Shown: positions 1 through 9,362, counted from the first letter of the stretch. The stretch is 64,000 bases of DNA from CAWARU01 sp963805795 (GCA_963805795.1 CAWDVG010000004.1:248001-312000), one strand, 5' to 3'. Numbers and translations: made by a program. Notes: generated by a model from the sequence alone, not told the origin.

Positions 1-136
1 CTCGCCCAATATAACGCTCTAAACCAGGATTGGCATCGATAAACTGCCAGCCAAGTTTTTTAGCTAAAGATTCACCTCGTTACATATTTACCTGCCCCGT
101 ATGTCCTACAATGAAAATACGTTTAGGTTTTGTCAT
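1..136 (-). pseudogene. Shikimate-kinase-like P-loop protein, N-terminus, stop-interrupted
   Basis: The frame starts at an ATG (complement of 134-136) and runs off the left edge. Codons 1-18 read MTKPKRIFIVGHTGQVNM, then a TAA follows (complement of 80-82). The same frame then continues with ESLAKKLGWQFIDANPGLER, which looks like the start of a shikimate-kinase or nucleotide-kinase fold (P-loop, then LAxxLGWxFxDxD). The stop falls inside the P-loop, where a GKG/GKS-type Lys should be, so the nucleotide-binding site is destroyed as written. Either the gene is dead or the sequence has an error here. The remainder lies outside the window. Confidence 0.5.
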
Positions 137-411
137 GTTTTATATACTCCAAAGTTAATACGCGTAAATAATGCCAATACTAATATAGAGAGGCCTTATT
201 CCTCTAAATGGCATATCAAGTATTTAGATATGCTCAGTCTCATCACAACAGTGCGTCTCGATGAGTGTCTAACATATATTATATGGGTGCTATTGGATTT
301 AATTTCAATTCTAGATAGTAACAAAATAAAAAGTCAGTTGACTGTGATTGTTGGATATTGCTTTAAACCTTCATGGGAATCTTTAGAATAAAGGTCTTTC
401 AAAACTTCCAC

Positions 412-436
412 CTTTAGATTTGCGTTAGATCTAAAG
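412..436. terminator. Hairpin at the 3' end of the AAA_28 gene
   Basis: CTTTAGAT (412-419) and ATCTAAAG (429-436) pair perfectly with a 9-nt loop. The structure overlaps the TAG stop of the leftward gene at 431-988. There is no clear T-run, so termination is only a suggestion. The 137-411 stretch shows no convincing gene; the open frame on the plus strand has no family signature. Confidence 0.3.
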
Positions 437-988
437 ATTACTACCCCCATGATGCAAGATAAAATCAACTCTTTCCGCAATTGGAGTTTTTGGTACTTCA
501 AGCACTTGGTAACCAGATTCTACATAGGCTTTAGATATGCCATAGTAAGTCTGTTCGGCCTCTTGCCAATCATGTTTCCTTTCAGAATCAGTATGATATA
601 TTTCTTCCCAGGGTGGCAAAAGAAAAACTTGCTTGTTATACCGAAATAAATCAACAGCATTAAACAAATATTGAGGGATACTACTATTAATTAGCCTGCA
701 ATAATTGATTAGTTCCGAGATCCCTCTATCAAAGAATACTGCTCCTTCCTGATTTACCATTTGTTCAAAAGTATAAATAGATCGCGATAGCATAAGGTCT
801 CTAAATTTAATTTGATCTTTCCAATGAAGCGCATCTCCATCAATTTTAACCTGTTCTTGAATAATCTGACGAGCAACCTCATCGACACATAAATAGCCAC
901 GCGTCTTTAGTACATTGATTATACTGGTTTTCCCAGATCCTGGGCCACCAGATATGATATAGAAATTTTCTTTTACAATAGCGTTCAA
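431..988 (-). CDS. AAA_28-type P-loop ATPase/kinase
   Basis: A 185-aa soluble protein. The Walker A motif GGPGSGKTS is at residues 14-22. A Walker-B-like strand ending in FFDRG is near residues 85-89. The sequence LCVDEVARQIIQEQ after helix 1 is typical of the AAA_28 (predicted ATPase/kinase) family. These are small NadR- or kinase-like NTPases whose substrates are mostly unknown. A second, clearly related protein is encoded at 12,123-12,812, with the same GGPGxGKTSIIN and FFDRG motifs. The gene stands alone, reads leftward and is preceded by a short AT-rich leader. Family assignment is fairly firm; the reaction is not known. Confidence 0.75.
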   Translation of the reverse strand: MNAIVKENFYIISGGPGSGKTSIINVLKTRGYLCVDEVARQIIQEQVKIDGDALHWKDQIKFRDLMLSRSIYTFEQMVNQEGAVFFDRGISELINYCRLINSSIPQYLFNAVDLFRYNKQVFLLPPWEEIYHTDSERKHDWQEAEQTYYGISKAYVESGYQVLEVPKTPIAERVDFILHHGGSNL

Positions 989-1076
989 CTAAGTATCCTT
1001 TTATACAAAGAAATTTTAAGGGTATTTCAACCCTTCAAGATGCAAAATGAAATGGTGCTTGGAATAGCTATGAAAT

Positions 1077-2448
1077 TCATGACCTTAAATTTTCATCAAT
1101 CAATCTTGCTGCACGCAAGGCAGAAATATAAGCACCATGGAAACATCCCATTAATCCTAAGGGTACTACTGCATCGCCTGCAAACACTAACCTTCCATCC
1201 CATTCTGGACTCATCATATTCACAATATCTTTGTCTTTGGTTTTAACTGAAAAACTAGCATAGGATCCATGGGTATAAGGATCATGTTGCCAAGCAGTGA
1301 CTTCTTCGAAAATCGGATCTGGTGCCTCTGGCCATGCTGCTTTGATAGCAGCTTTTGCATCTTTGATTAAACCCACTGAATCTCTTAGTCCATCATCAGC
1401 AAAGAAAGATGCAATAAGAGTCGGTTCTACATTTTCGAATACTTTATTAGCATTCAAAAATACTGTAACGGGCCTTGCATTAGAATTGGTGTTCAAGACA
1501 ACAAAACTCTTGTTTTCCTTTTTCCAAAATTGGGTTTTAAATTTTAAGGTTACCGTATTCATAATGCCCATTTTAAGGTTTTGAATAGCCATTTTTTTAT
1601 CATTAGATAAACCGTAAATTTCTACTACATTTTTTTGCAATACTCCTAACGGCATTGCAACAATAACTGCCTCACCTATATACTGCTCTCCATTTAAAGC
1701 ATTCACTTTCACCTTTTTATTTTCTTGCTCAATCTTAGATACAAAACTATCGAAATAAATTTTTGTGTTTTTGAGAGTGTTTTCAATATGCTTAACAAAG
1801 GTATAATATCCATGCTTTTCAATAATGTGATGCACATTGCCATATTCAAAAAATACCAATTCATTCGTTTTGGCATTTTGCATTATTGTTTGAAATTCTT
1901 CCATAGGTATTCCTGAATATGCTTCAGCAAATGTCGTCGCTAATGTAACTGCAAATTGTTCTTCAATTGAAGAAGTATCATGTTTTGAAAAATTAGGACA
2001 ATAATTTTCTCTTTCATTTTTATAATTCATATAAACGGTGTTAAACTTGCTTAGATCAAAGACATCTGCTTTTTCACCAATTACCAAGATTCTTTGTTCA
2101 AAGATCATTATGCCATACCCCTGTACTCGAAATGCCTAATTCATGTAATAAAGCTGGTATGGGTTGAGAAGAAGGTAAATCAGCTGTCGTTAACAAATAG
2201 TCCGGATGCGTTTTTATGAAACCTGCGATGCCACCTGTGCCTTGATAAGTTCCTATCTCATGCAAGTAGAGTGGGCCCAATGGGATATCATGACTGACTC
2301 TAACTCGGCCACCAACTTCTTGCCTAGCTTCTAACAAGATAACGTTATACCCTTTTTCCCCTAATTTCTGAGCAGCCGTTAGCCCAGCAATTCCAGCACC
2401 AATAACAATAACCTTTTGTTCTTCATTCACATTCATCATTTTTTCCAA
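1077..2448 (-). pseudogene. Flavin monoamine oxidase family, split by a frameshift
   Basis: Two leftward frames make up one amine oxidase of about 455 aa. The 5' part (2098-2448, 116 aa) has the FAD dinucleotide-binding motif VIGAGIAGLTAAQKLGEKGY and the following LLEARQEVGGRV. The 3' part (1077-2108, 343 aa) has the C-terminal FAD-contact region RLVFAGDAVVPLGLMGCFHGA, as in MAO and polyamine-oxidase-like enzymes. They overlap by 11 nt around 2098-2108 in different frames, at a point where the family has no domain boundary. A one-base insertion (or two-base loss) explains this. Each half lacks what the other has, so neither should work alone. The start is at 2448 or at the ATG four codons further in. 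It ends 5 nt before the S9 peptidase stop region, so the two genes were probably co-transcribed. Confidence 0.8.
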
Positions 2449-2452
2449 AAAA

Positions 2453-4564
2453 CTATTTCATATGACTATCAATCCATTTGATTGTCCGCATTAAAGCATC
2501 ACGTCGATTTTCAGGTTTCTCGAAGACATGTCCTTCATCAGGATACTTCACATATCCTACTTCTATCCCTTGTGCTTTGATGACGTTATATAACATTTTA
2601 GTAGTACCATGGGTGTCAATCCCCCCCAATTCCGCATTTCCCATCAGAAATAATGTGGGTATTGTTACCCCCTTACCGTGGTATAAAGCAGAATTCTTCA
2701 GATAATTTTCCGGGACTTCCCAAGGAGTTCCCCCATATATAGCTGAAATTCGCTTTGATGAAGATTCTTGTTCATGCATACATGAAATCCAATCGTCCGC
2801 CCAACCTTCTTTAGAAATTGCTGAACGAAACCGATGGTTTGTTGTAAGAAGCCAATTGACTCGTCTTGCGCCAGCACTATGCCCAATCACTGCTATGGAT
2901 TTAGAATCAACCAAATTTTGTTTGATAAGTTCATCGATTCCTGCTTCTATATCTTTGATGTCGCAGTTGATAAGATCATGGTTTTTATGATCATCGCGAC
3001 TAATAGCCAGTGATCCGAAGGATGCTGAAGAACGAAATTCTGGAACAAAAACGGCATAGCCTTTTGCTGCCCACATATGCCATTCCAATGGGGTACTGAC
3101 TAAAATGCCTCCCGCTACCAACATGTTAATTGAAGCTCCTGCGCCTCCACCATGGATATCTACAATCAGTGGGTATTGCGTATTTTTTTGATAATTTAAT
3201 GGCATAAAGAGAAGACCGCGCATCCGATTTGGATAAGATGGGACCTGCCAATCAATTTCACGAACTTCGCTTAAAGCCACATCTTGCGGAACACCAGGAA
3301 TAGTAACGAGATCTCTGGCATTTTGCCCATCAGAGTCTGCAACACGCACGATACTTGATGATTGAGCATCTAAACCAGTCCAAGCAAGTTGAGAGCCATC
3401 TGGGGAAACAGCATAACCTTTTACATCTAAAGCTGCATTTGTAATCTGCTGTGCCTCACCTGTTTTTATATCAATCGAATAAATCTGCCGATAAGCACCA
3501 TAATCTCGTCTTACATAAACATGTTGACTATCGTGTGACCAGCGTGGGGAAAACAGTTTTAATTCATGGGTTATGCGCCTGATTGGTGGTAGCGTATTAG
3601 TACTAATAGGTTCATTAGGGACAATCCCAAGACTGGGCATGTGATTAAATATCGGGTTGTCTGCATCATACATAAAAGCAACAAATTTCCCATCGGGTGA
3701 TGACCGTGGCATGAGAAGTTGTTGCAATCCTTCAAATTTTGCTAATGTACGAACTTGTCCAGTATTGATATTGAGAGTCTGAATTTGCGTCCAATCTTTC
3801 TCTTCATTATAATAAGGGCCGTTATGTACATTCATAAAAAGGAGCTCTTCCCCATTTGGAAGCCAGGAAAGATCCCATATCGTCCCCTCAAAAGATGCAA
3901 TTTTTTTCGATAAACCTGTCCCAACATCAATCATTTCTACTGCACTTGCAAGTGGTTTCTTTTTTTCCCAATAAGCAAAACCTGGTTGTTGAACTAGTGC
4001 TATAAATTTAGAATCCGGCGACCATTCAAATTCAAAGCTAATGTAATCATAAGTCCCACCTTGAACATGAGAAATTTGTTTTCTGTCCGTTCCATCACTG
4101 CGCATTACCCAGACTTGCTTAGCTTCTTTTTCACCATGGGTAAATGCTATCCATTTTTGATCAGGCGAAGGTTTTGCATCCGCACCGATCCCTAACATGC
4201 GGCGCTTACCAGTAGGGAGATCCAGCAATTCAATTGTCCAGTCAAGCTGATCTCTTGTCGGTGGGACTACATAAATTAATTGTGTATTATTCAACCATCT
4301 AATCGAAGGATAATTCCCGGTAAATTTTGGCAAGTCTAGAACCCATTCTGGCGTTATAATAGTTTTTCCCGGCTTTGCAGGAAGAGGGGGGGTTAAGAGC
4401 TGATCAGGTACCCTCTTTGCATCTTCCATAGTAAAGAAAGTCGCGATGCTTTGCCAGATACCTTTACCTGTTCCTGTAATCATTACTTTTTCCTGTTGAG
4501 GATTGTCAGCGTTGGAGTGAAAAGAATATAAAAGGCATAAGACGAAAAGAAAACGATTTTTCAT
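2453..4564 (-). CDS. Exported S9 (prolyl oligopeptidase-type) serine peptidase
   Basis: The frame is open from 4603, but the ATG at 4564 is preferred because it begins a clean signal peptide (MKNRFLFVLCLLYSFHSNA). The result is about 703 aa with export expected. The first half is a beta-propeller with repeated WSPDSKFIA / SPDGKFVAF / WSHDSQHVY blades. The second half is an alpha/beta hydrolase with the nucleophile elbow GHSAGA and a C-terminal DEGHVFEKPENRRDA that carries the catalytic His. This is the dipeptidyl/acylaminoacyl-peptidase layout. The elbow is GHSAGA rather than the more usual GGSYGG, so substrate preference may differ. It sits upstream of the broken amine oxidase. A C-terminal scrap of a related gene is found at 5721-5804. 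Confidence 0.87.
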   Translation of the reverse strand: MKNRFLFVLCLLYSFHSNADNPQQEKVMITGTGKGIWQSIATFFTMEDAKRVPDQLLTPPLPAKPGKTIITPEWVLDLPKFTGNYPSIRWLNNTQLIYVVPPTRDQLDWTIELLDLPTGKRRMLGIGADAKPSPDQKWIAFTHGEKEAKQVWVMRSDGTDRKQISHVQGGTYDYISFEFEWSPDSKFIALVQQPGFAYWEKKKPLASAVEMIDVGTGLSKKIASFEGTIWDLSWLPNGEELLFMNVHNGPYYNEEKDWTQIQTLNINTGQVRTLAKFEGLQQLLMPRSSPDGKFVAFMYDADNPIFNHMPSLGIVPNEPISTNTLPPIRRITHELKLFSPRWSHDSQHVYVRRDYGAYRQIYSIDIKTGEAQQITNAALDVKGYAVSPDGSQLAWTGLDAQSSSIVRVADSDGQNARDLVTIPGVPQDVALSEVREIDWQVPSYPNRMRGLLFMPLNYQKNTQYPLIVDIHGGGAGASINMLVAGGILVSTPLEWHMWAAKGYAVFVPEFRSSASFGSLAISRDDHKNHDLINCDIKDIEAGIDELIKQNLVDSKSIAVIGHSAGARRVNWLLTTNHRFRSAISKEGWADDWISCMHEQESSSKRISAIYGGTPWEVPENYLKNSALYHGKGVTIPTLFLMGNAELGGIDTHGTTKMLYNVIKAQGIEVGYVKYPDEGHVFEKPENRRDALMRTIKWIDSHMK

Positions 4565-4618
4565 ACCTAAAGTACCATGATAACAAATTGCTATATAATA
4601 CATTATTTAGGTAAGATA

Positions 4619-5542
4619 TCAATCAATCCGCATAGGATATCCTTTTTGAGCCTTAGCAGCCATCTGTGCCGAAATCCAATTGACGGTATAACTCCCAGTA
4701 ATAGCTCTTTCGATGGCAGTTTTTAAACTCTCAATACTATCTGAATTAACATATCCGGCTTCAGTTAGAGGTTGGTGAGATTCTAAATATAAATGATTTT
4801 CATGCCAGCCTATTTTATAGGGTTCGTGAATAATTCGCACGGTAGTTCCTATAGGAACTGTATAGTAAAGCGCTTCTATATCCTCCGGATATAGACGCAT
4901 ACAACCATGACTGCCTCGAACACCGATCCCACCTGGTTTATGTGTGCCATGAATATGATAGGATCCTTCCATTGCTAAATAAATGGCATAACGCCCCAAG
5001 GGATTACCAGGCCCACCAGCTACAACAGCAGGCAGAATATCCCCTTTCTCGCGATGTTCTCTTCGAATACTTTCTGGTGGTGTCCAAGTAGGATCTTTTT
5101 TCTTGCGAACGACGGTTGTTGTCGCTAATGGGGTTGACCAACCTTTTTTGCCAATTCCTATAGGGTAAGTTGTTACGATGGGTTTGACGGGATCATAATA
5201 ATAGAGACGCATTTCAGCCAAATTTAAGACAATCCCTGTTCGAGGACCACTGGGTAAAATAAATTGAGTAGGAATCAATACCACAGACCCAGCAGGCGGA
5301 ATCCAAGGGTTCACAGTTGGGTTTGCCTCTATCATCTCATAAACACCCACATCATAGCGTCGCCCTATTTCGCATAAAGACTCACCGCTTCTGACGGTCG
5401 TCATCTGTATTTCACCAACCAGATCGCCATTTTTAGGGAGCTCAAAGGTTAGGGAGAAACTGGCTTCGGAAACAAAATAGATAAGCAATGCACCTAACAT
5501 TTTGATAGATTTATGTATTAAATTACAAATCAGCGTCTCCAC
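4619..5542 (-). CDS. LysM-containing L,D-transpeptidase (YkuD/ErfK type)
   Basis: A 307-aa envelope enzyme. A hydrophobic N-terminal signal (about residues 12-30) is followed by a LysM module (about 46-92, TVRSGESLCEIGRRYDVGVY). The YkuD catalytic domain follows, with HIHGT at 196-200 and SHGCMR at 211-216; Cys214 is the expected nucleophile. Such enzymes form 3-3 cross-links in peptidoglycan or attach outer-membrane proteins to it. The domain order (LysM then YkuD) and the length match the ErfK/YbiS group. A second ATG at codon 15 would still leave a signal peptide. It reads leftward, in the same direction as the S9 peptidase gene, with 54 nt between them. Confidence 0.9.
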   Translation of the reverse strand: METLICNLIHKSIKMLGALLIYFVSEASFSLTFELPKNGDLVGEIQMTTVRSGESLCEIGRRYDVGVYEMIEANPTVNPWIPPAGSVVLIPTQFILPSGPRTGIVLNLAEMRLYYYDPVKPIVTTYPIGIGKKGWSTPLATTTVVRKKKDPTWTPPESIRREHREKGDILPAVVAGGPGNPLGRYAIYLAMEGSYHIHGTHKPGGIGVRGSHGCMRLYPEDIEALYYTVPIGTTVRIIHEPYKIGWHENHLYLESHQPLTEAGYVNSDSIESLKTAIERAITGSYTVNWISAQMAAKAQKGYPMRID

Positions 5543-5720
5543 TACTATTGTTTGCTATGATCTCTTACCCAAGGTTTATCGGCTCAAATTTGTTTCAATG
5601 GAGGTGGAATCATATCGAGGACAACAAATCTTTACAATATGCATTAGATGATAGGATGTTACCTGAGTGCAACAAGAAGGTTTTTATAGGCTTTACTTCC
5701 CTGTTATGATTCCAATAAAG

Positions 5721-5804
5721 CTACTTCTTATGACTATCAATCCATTTGATAGTTCGGGTTTGGGAATCACGTCGATTTTCAGTATTTCCGATTGCGTGTT
5801 CTTC
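5721..5804 (-). pseudogene. C-terminal remnant of a second S9 peptidase
   Basis: On the minus strand 5721-5804 translates to a tail containing NTENRRDSQTRTIKWIDSHK followed by TAG. The intact S9 peptidase at 2453-4564 ends with PENRRDALMRTIKWIDSHMK, so the two are clearly homologous. Only about 27 residues are recognisable here. The rest of this copy has been lost. It is embedded in the 426-bp gap between the transpeptidase and the cytidine deaminase genes, which otherwise holds no gene. Confidence 0.8.
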
Positions 5805-5815
5805 ACTTGATCACT

Positions 5816-5837
5816 ATTAGGAAAAAATACCCTTTTA
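5816..5837 (+). repeat. 22-bp motif shared with 8618-8639
   Basis: The 22 bases starting ATTAGGAAAAAATACCC are identical to 8618-8639. Here the motif lies about 130 bp upstream of the cytidine deaminase start. It may be a regulatory site; see the other copy, which adjoins a PAS-LuxR gene. Confidence 0.6.
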
Positions 5838-5968
5838 ATATTTATCAATATTATGTCAAAATCCCCTCGGTGGGTTTAAATATATTGAATTTGTTCTGAA
5901 CCCATACATGTTGTTATCCTATTTTAGGAGTGTAGGTTCAGCCCCATTTTCTTAAGGAGCAATTAAAT

Positions 5969-6457
5969 ATGAGCAGATATCCATTGATGAAGTTTTCTGG
6001 GCGTCTTATTATTACATTGATCTTTGCTGGATTGTCATTTCCAGCATTTTCTGAAATAACATTGAATACTAAAAAAGGATTAGTGGAATCCGCCATTCAG
6101 GCTCAGAAAATGGCTTATGCCCCCTATTCTAATTATTTTGTTGGCGCAGCATTTTTAACGAAACAAGGAGAAACAATACAAGCCAGTAATGTTGAAAATG
6201 CATCTTATGGCTTAACTTCTTGTGCTGAACGAAATGCAATTTTCAAGGCGGTAACAGATGGGAAAAAGGACTTTATTGCGGTTGCTGTGGTTACTAAAGA
6301 CGGTGGTTTTCCTTGTGGTGCTTGTAGGCAAGTATTAAATGAATTTAGCCCTAATATATTGGTTATTGTAGCCAACCTTCAAGGGAAAATTATTAATGAG
6401 CGCAAACTTAATGAATTGCTACCTGATGCCTTTGGACCTCAAAATTTACAAAAATAA
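5969..6457 (+). CDS. cdd: Cytidine deaminase with signal peptide
   Basis: A 162-aa protein. Residues 1-28 form a standard Sec signal (basic start, hydrophobic core LIITLIFAGLSF, AFS cleavage site). The rest is a compact homotetrameric-type cytidine deaminase. Zinc ligands are Cys85 (SCAERNA), Cys116 and Cys119 (PCGACRQ), and the catalytic Glu is Glu87. NVENASYGLTSCAE and the ribose-binding region are intact. The usual enzyme is cytosolic and about 130 aa; the extra length here is the signal peptide. An AAGGAG ribosome site lies 9 nt before the ATG, so the start is well supported. Export to the periplasm would let it deaminate nucleosides before uptake. That role is inference. Confidence 0.9.
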   Translation: MSRYPLMKFSGRLIITLIFAGLSFPAFSEITLNTKKGLVESAIQAQKMAYAPYSNYFVGAAFLTKQGETIQASNVENASYGLTSCAERNAIFKAVTDGKKDFIAVAVVTKDGGFPCGACRQVLNEFSPNILVIVANLQGKIINERKLNELLPDAFGPQNLQK

Positions 6458-6491
6458 TGCGTTTTTCATAAACTGCATTGAAAATTGTTCT

Positions 6492-8501
6492 CTAACCAGA
6501 ACGCAAGGGATGTTTCAATTTAAGCATCCTTTTGTCTTTATCAATATAAATTGCGTGATCGGCAAATGGTTCAGCCACACCAGCAATATGATCATCGGCA
6601 TCTTTACGATCAGATAGATTGACTGGTTGTCTATAGTTTGGATCATCTAAAGGATAATGATCCGTATAAATTATGGTCGCCCTTGGCAGACATTTTTTGA
6701 TATACCTTTCTATTATACGTTTATTATCTTTATCGATGCCAGCCGCTGCCTCGTCCATCACTAACACCTTAGGGTCGCTTTGCAAAGCACCAATAATTGC
6801 TAATCTTTGTTTTTCTCCTTGACTAAGAATTTCTTGCCAATTTTCTTTTTTGTATAAGTCCCCGACTTTATGCTGCAAATTGAATGCATGCATCATCTCT
6901 TTTATTTGACCAACCTTTCGAGTCGATGGTTTTAGCTTAGGGTCTTCGCATAAATAACTTATGCACAATTCCACAATATGAGGAAGTAAATAACAAGAAA
7001 TATTGTCCAAAGCAGATAAACTATTTTTGCATAGTTCCTTAGGATAAGTAATAACTTCAAGTAAAGTAGAATCTAAAGGAATAAAAGTTTTCTGGGAAAC
7101 AAAACGGATCTGATCACGTTCACAGGGATAATTTATTTCTCCTGTAGCGAATGGCCATAAGCCCATCAAGGCTTTAATGGTCGTGGTTTTTCCGGCATTA
7201 GAGGCCCCTTCAAAACGATAAGTTTTTCCTAATTCAAATTGGAAAGTCAAAGCTTTTGGAGCTCTTGAAGTTTTAGTTTTATCTTTTATAAGATTTGGGT
7301 TAGTGAGCGTAGCACGAACATGGTCAGAAATCGTGGAATCACTAGGTATATGTATATTTAATCCGCGAATAGTAAAGTTTGGATTGGAGTATGTTTGTTT
7401 AAATGGCAAATCTTTTCTCAATTTTTTCCAACCTTGAATTAGATTTTTAAAATTGATAATTTCCTCCATTCCCAACATCATTGGAGCAAAATGATTATTA
7501 TAACCATACATGACATCTTGTATGGTATAGGTGAGCTTATAACTTTGATGCTTAACAAGCACAAGTGCAACACTGTTTATTAGCCCTTCTTTTACTAACA
7601 TAGGACCAATAATATCTATCAAATTAGTAAAAGAATCAAAAGTTAAATGACCAGAAAAATACGATTTAATAGTTCTAACAAGCTGTCTTCGATTAAATAT
7701 TGCCTTTGAGTTTAAAGAATCTAGTCCAATTCGCAACTCCAAAGCTTCTGCATTTAAGGAAAGGATCTGATCTTGGTTCTGTTCAACATGAATACATCTA
7801 GAATTCATCGCTTCATCAATTTTATCACCTTCTTTTCTTAAAACTAATCCAGATTGATTGTTCAAATAAAGCCAGCTAGCACAAACTAACCCATAAAGAC
7901 TGGAAAGTGCGAGTAATCGAGTGTCTTTAGTGAGATTTCTCAAGGTGCATACATTAAGCACTATTGATATCGTACCATTAACTGTCGTCAAAGTAACATT
8001 AATTGCACCATTAGAAAAACTACTAACATGTCTATTGAGTATTTCGTGCACAGGAGTTTTAGCGTTGGTAGTAATTTCTGATTGTTCTTTAGTATCCTTT
8101 GCCTTTTTAGTAGCAGCCATTGATTTTTCTACTGTACGTATAACATCGATGCCAATAGCGGTGTTATTGTTAAGCCATTCCGCCATCAATTCTTTACGAA
8201 GAGAATTTTCTAATTCGCCAGATAGATATTGACTAATACTGGCTCGTAAACTAACCAGCACTACGCCAACAACCATACTACCGGCCATGACATAAACTTT
8301 GTTCGTCCATGAAATATTATCTTCTTCTGTTTCGGATATACCCTTTGCCAAAAACTTCGTTGTATAAAATTCAATGACAGGCAGGGCCATATAACAACCC
8401 AGTACTGCCAATTTTCTTTTATTTTCCTTTAAATTGAATAATGGTTTTACAATAAATGTAAATTTGCTCAAATTCTCTTTAATACTAGAAAAAAAACCCA
8501 T
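6492..8501 (-). CDS. ABC transporter, fused permease-ATPase (YddA/SbmA-like)
   Basis: A 669-aa protein. The N-terminal half (residues about 20-330) has several hydrophobic spans and resembles the ABC_membrane_2 family (YddA, SbmA/BacA, ABCD half-transporters). The C-terminal half is a nucleotide-binding domain with Walker A GASNAGKTT (about 430), signature LSQGEKQR (about 555) and Walker B VLVMDEAAAGID (about 575). The Walker A Ser-Asn-Ala-Gly form and the AAAGID end are typical of that subfamily. It likely works as a homodimer in the inner membrane; the substrate is unknown (peptides, or cofactors such as B12 in relatives). It is leftward and monocistronic, and converges on the cytidine deaminase gene. 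Confidence 0.82.
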   Translation of the reverse strand: MGFFSSIKENLSKFTFIVKPLFNLKENKRKLAVLGCYMALPVIEFYTTKFLAKGISETEEDNISWTNKVYVMAGSMVVGVVLVSLRASISQYLSGELENSLRKELMAEWLNNNTAIGIDVIRTVEKSMAATKKAKDTKEQSEITTNAKTPVHEILNRHVSSFSNGAINVTLTTVNGTISIVLNVCTLRNLTKDTRLLALSSLYGLVCASWLYLNNQSGLVLRKEGDKIDEAMNSRCIHVEQNQDQILSLNAEALELRIGLDSLNSKAIFNRRQLVRTIKSYFSGHLTFDSFTNLIDIIGPMLVKEGLINSVALVLVKHQSYKLTYTIQDVMYGYNNHFAPMMLGMEEIINFKNLIQGWKKLRKDLPFKQTYSNPNFTIRGLNIHIPSDSTISDHVRATLTNPNLIKDKTKTSRAPKALTFQFELGKTYRFEGASNAGKTTTIKALMGLWPFATGEINYPCERDQIRFVSQKTFIPLDSTLLEVITYPKELCKNSLSALDNISCYLLPHIVELCISYLCEDPKLKPSTRKVGQIKEMMHAFNLQHKVGDLYKKENWQEILSQGEKQRLAIIGALQSDPKVLVMDEAAAGIDKDNKRIIERYIKKCLPRATIIYTDHYPLDDPNYRQPVNLSDRKDADDHIAGVAEPFADHAIYIDKDKRMLKLKHPLRSG

Positions 8502-8617
8502 AGAATACTACTCCTCACTAACTACGGTTTGTTTAGCAGCCATAGCCGCTAACTAAATAGCTTATCTTATCGAAAACTATACTGTGAGAATATTAACTTA
8601 TTTTGATAAAATCCAAC

Positions 8618-8639
8618 ATTAGGAAAAAATACCCTTTTA
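8618..8639 (+). repeat. Second copy of the 22-bp ATTAGGAAAAAATACCC motif
   Basis: Identical over 22 bp to 5816-5837. It sits between the PAS-LuxR gene (stop at 8667) and the ABC transporter gene (start at 8501), about 120 bp upstream of the latter and in the opposite orientation to it. A looser relative (AAAAGGGGTATATAATTCC, 19,646-19,664) lies upstream of the gene at 18,805-19,554. Confidence 0.55.
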
Positions 8640-8666
8640 TAATAAAAAAATGATGTATATCCATGT

Positions 8667-9362
8667 TTAGATAACCTCAACGAACATAAGGTCAATAAAT
8701 CCACACTCAAATGCTTTATTCAAAATTTCACTTTTATTTTTGCATTCTAATTTGTTTTTTATTTTTTCCAAATAATGTTCCACCGTTTTTCTTGATAAGA
8801 ATATATTTTTAGAGGTGGAAGAAGCTGTATTTCCCCTCAATAAATTGCTTAGAACTTGTGCTTCACGTTTTGTAAAGTGTAGATTCCCGTAGGAAAAAAT
8901 GGGGTCTTTTCCTTCAATGGTTGAAATGAAATCAGAAAATTTCAACCCTGACAGGGCTAATAATGAAAAAATATTTTTAAAATTTTCTTGGGTTAACTGA
9001 AAGCCTATCCCAGCCACACCAACAATTTCTTTATTTTCATTAAAAATGGGTCCTTTTTTTATAAGGTGGACTCCCTTTTTACCCTCTTTGAGTTCAGGCA
9101 TCGCAATATTAAATTGAACATTCCCTTTAAGGGTAAATCTATCTTGTTCAGTATATTTATCTGCATCATTGTAAAAAGGAAGCAACTCATAGTCTGTTCT
9201 GCCTATAATATCATTTAGAGAAGAAAATCCGTTGGCATCTAATAATTCTTTATTGCCACCGTGATATCTAAAATTTCTATCCTTCCAAAAGCAAATACCC
9301 GGCATCTGATAAAGAATATTCTCACCATTAAGAGCATTAGAGCGTATATTTTCGTATTTCAT
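8667..9362 (-). CDS. PAS-LuxR transcriptional regulator
   Basis: About 231 aa from the ATG at 9362. The longer frame begins at a TTG eight codons upstream and is less likely. An N-terminal PAS-like sensor (about residues 15-130, including FWKDRNFRYHGGNKELLDANG and IGRTDYELLPF) is joined to a C-terminal LuxR-type helix-turn-helix (LHFTKREAQVLSNLLRGNTA, then SRKTVEHYLEKIKNKL). No receiver domain is present, so it senses a ligand or redox state directly rather than by phosphorylation. The adjoining 22-bp motif (8618-8639), repeated before the cytidine deaminase gene, is a candidate target. This is inference only. Confidence 0.85.
   Translation of the reverse strand: MKYENIRSNALNGENILYQMPGICFWKDRNFRYHGGNKELLDANGFSSLNDIIGRTDYELLPFYNDADKYTEQDRFTLKGNVQFNIAMPELKEGKKGVHLIKKGPIFNENKEIVGVAGIGFQLTQENFKNIFSLLALSGLKFSDFISTIEGKDPIFSYGNLHFTKREAQVLSNLLRGNTASSTSKNIFLSRKTVEHYLEKIKNKLECKNKSEILNKAFECGFIDLMFVEVI

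Noticed and set aside
101..391. 96-codon plus-strand frame
   Set aside because: No ribosome site or family; overlaps the start of the leftward P-loop fragment.
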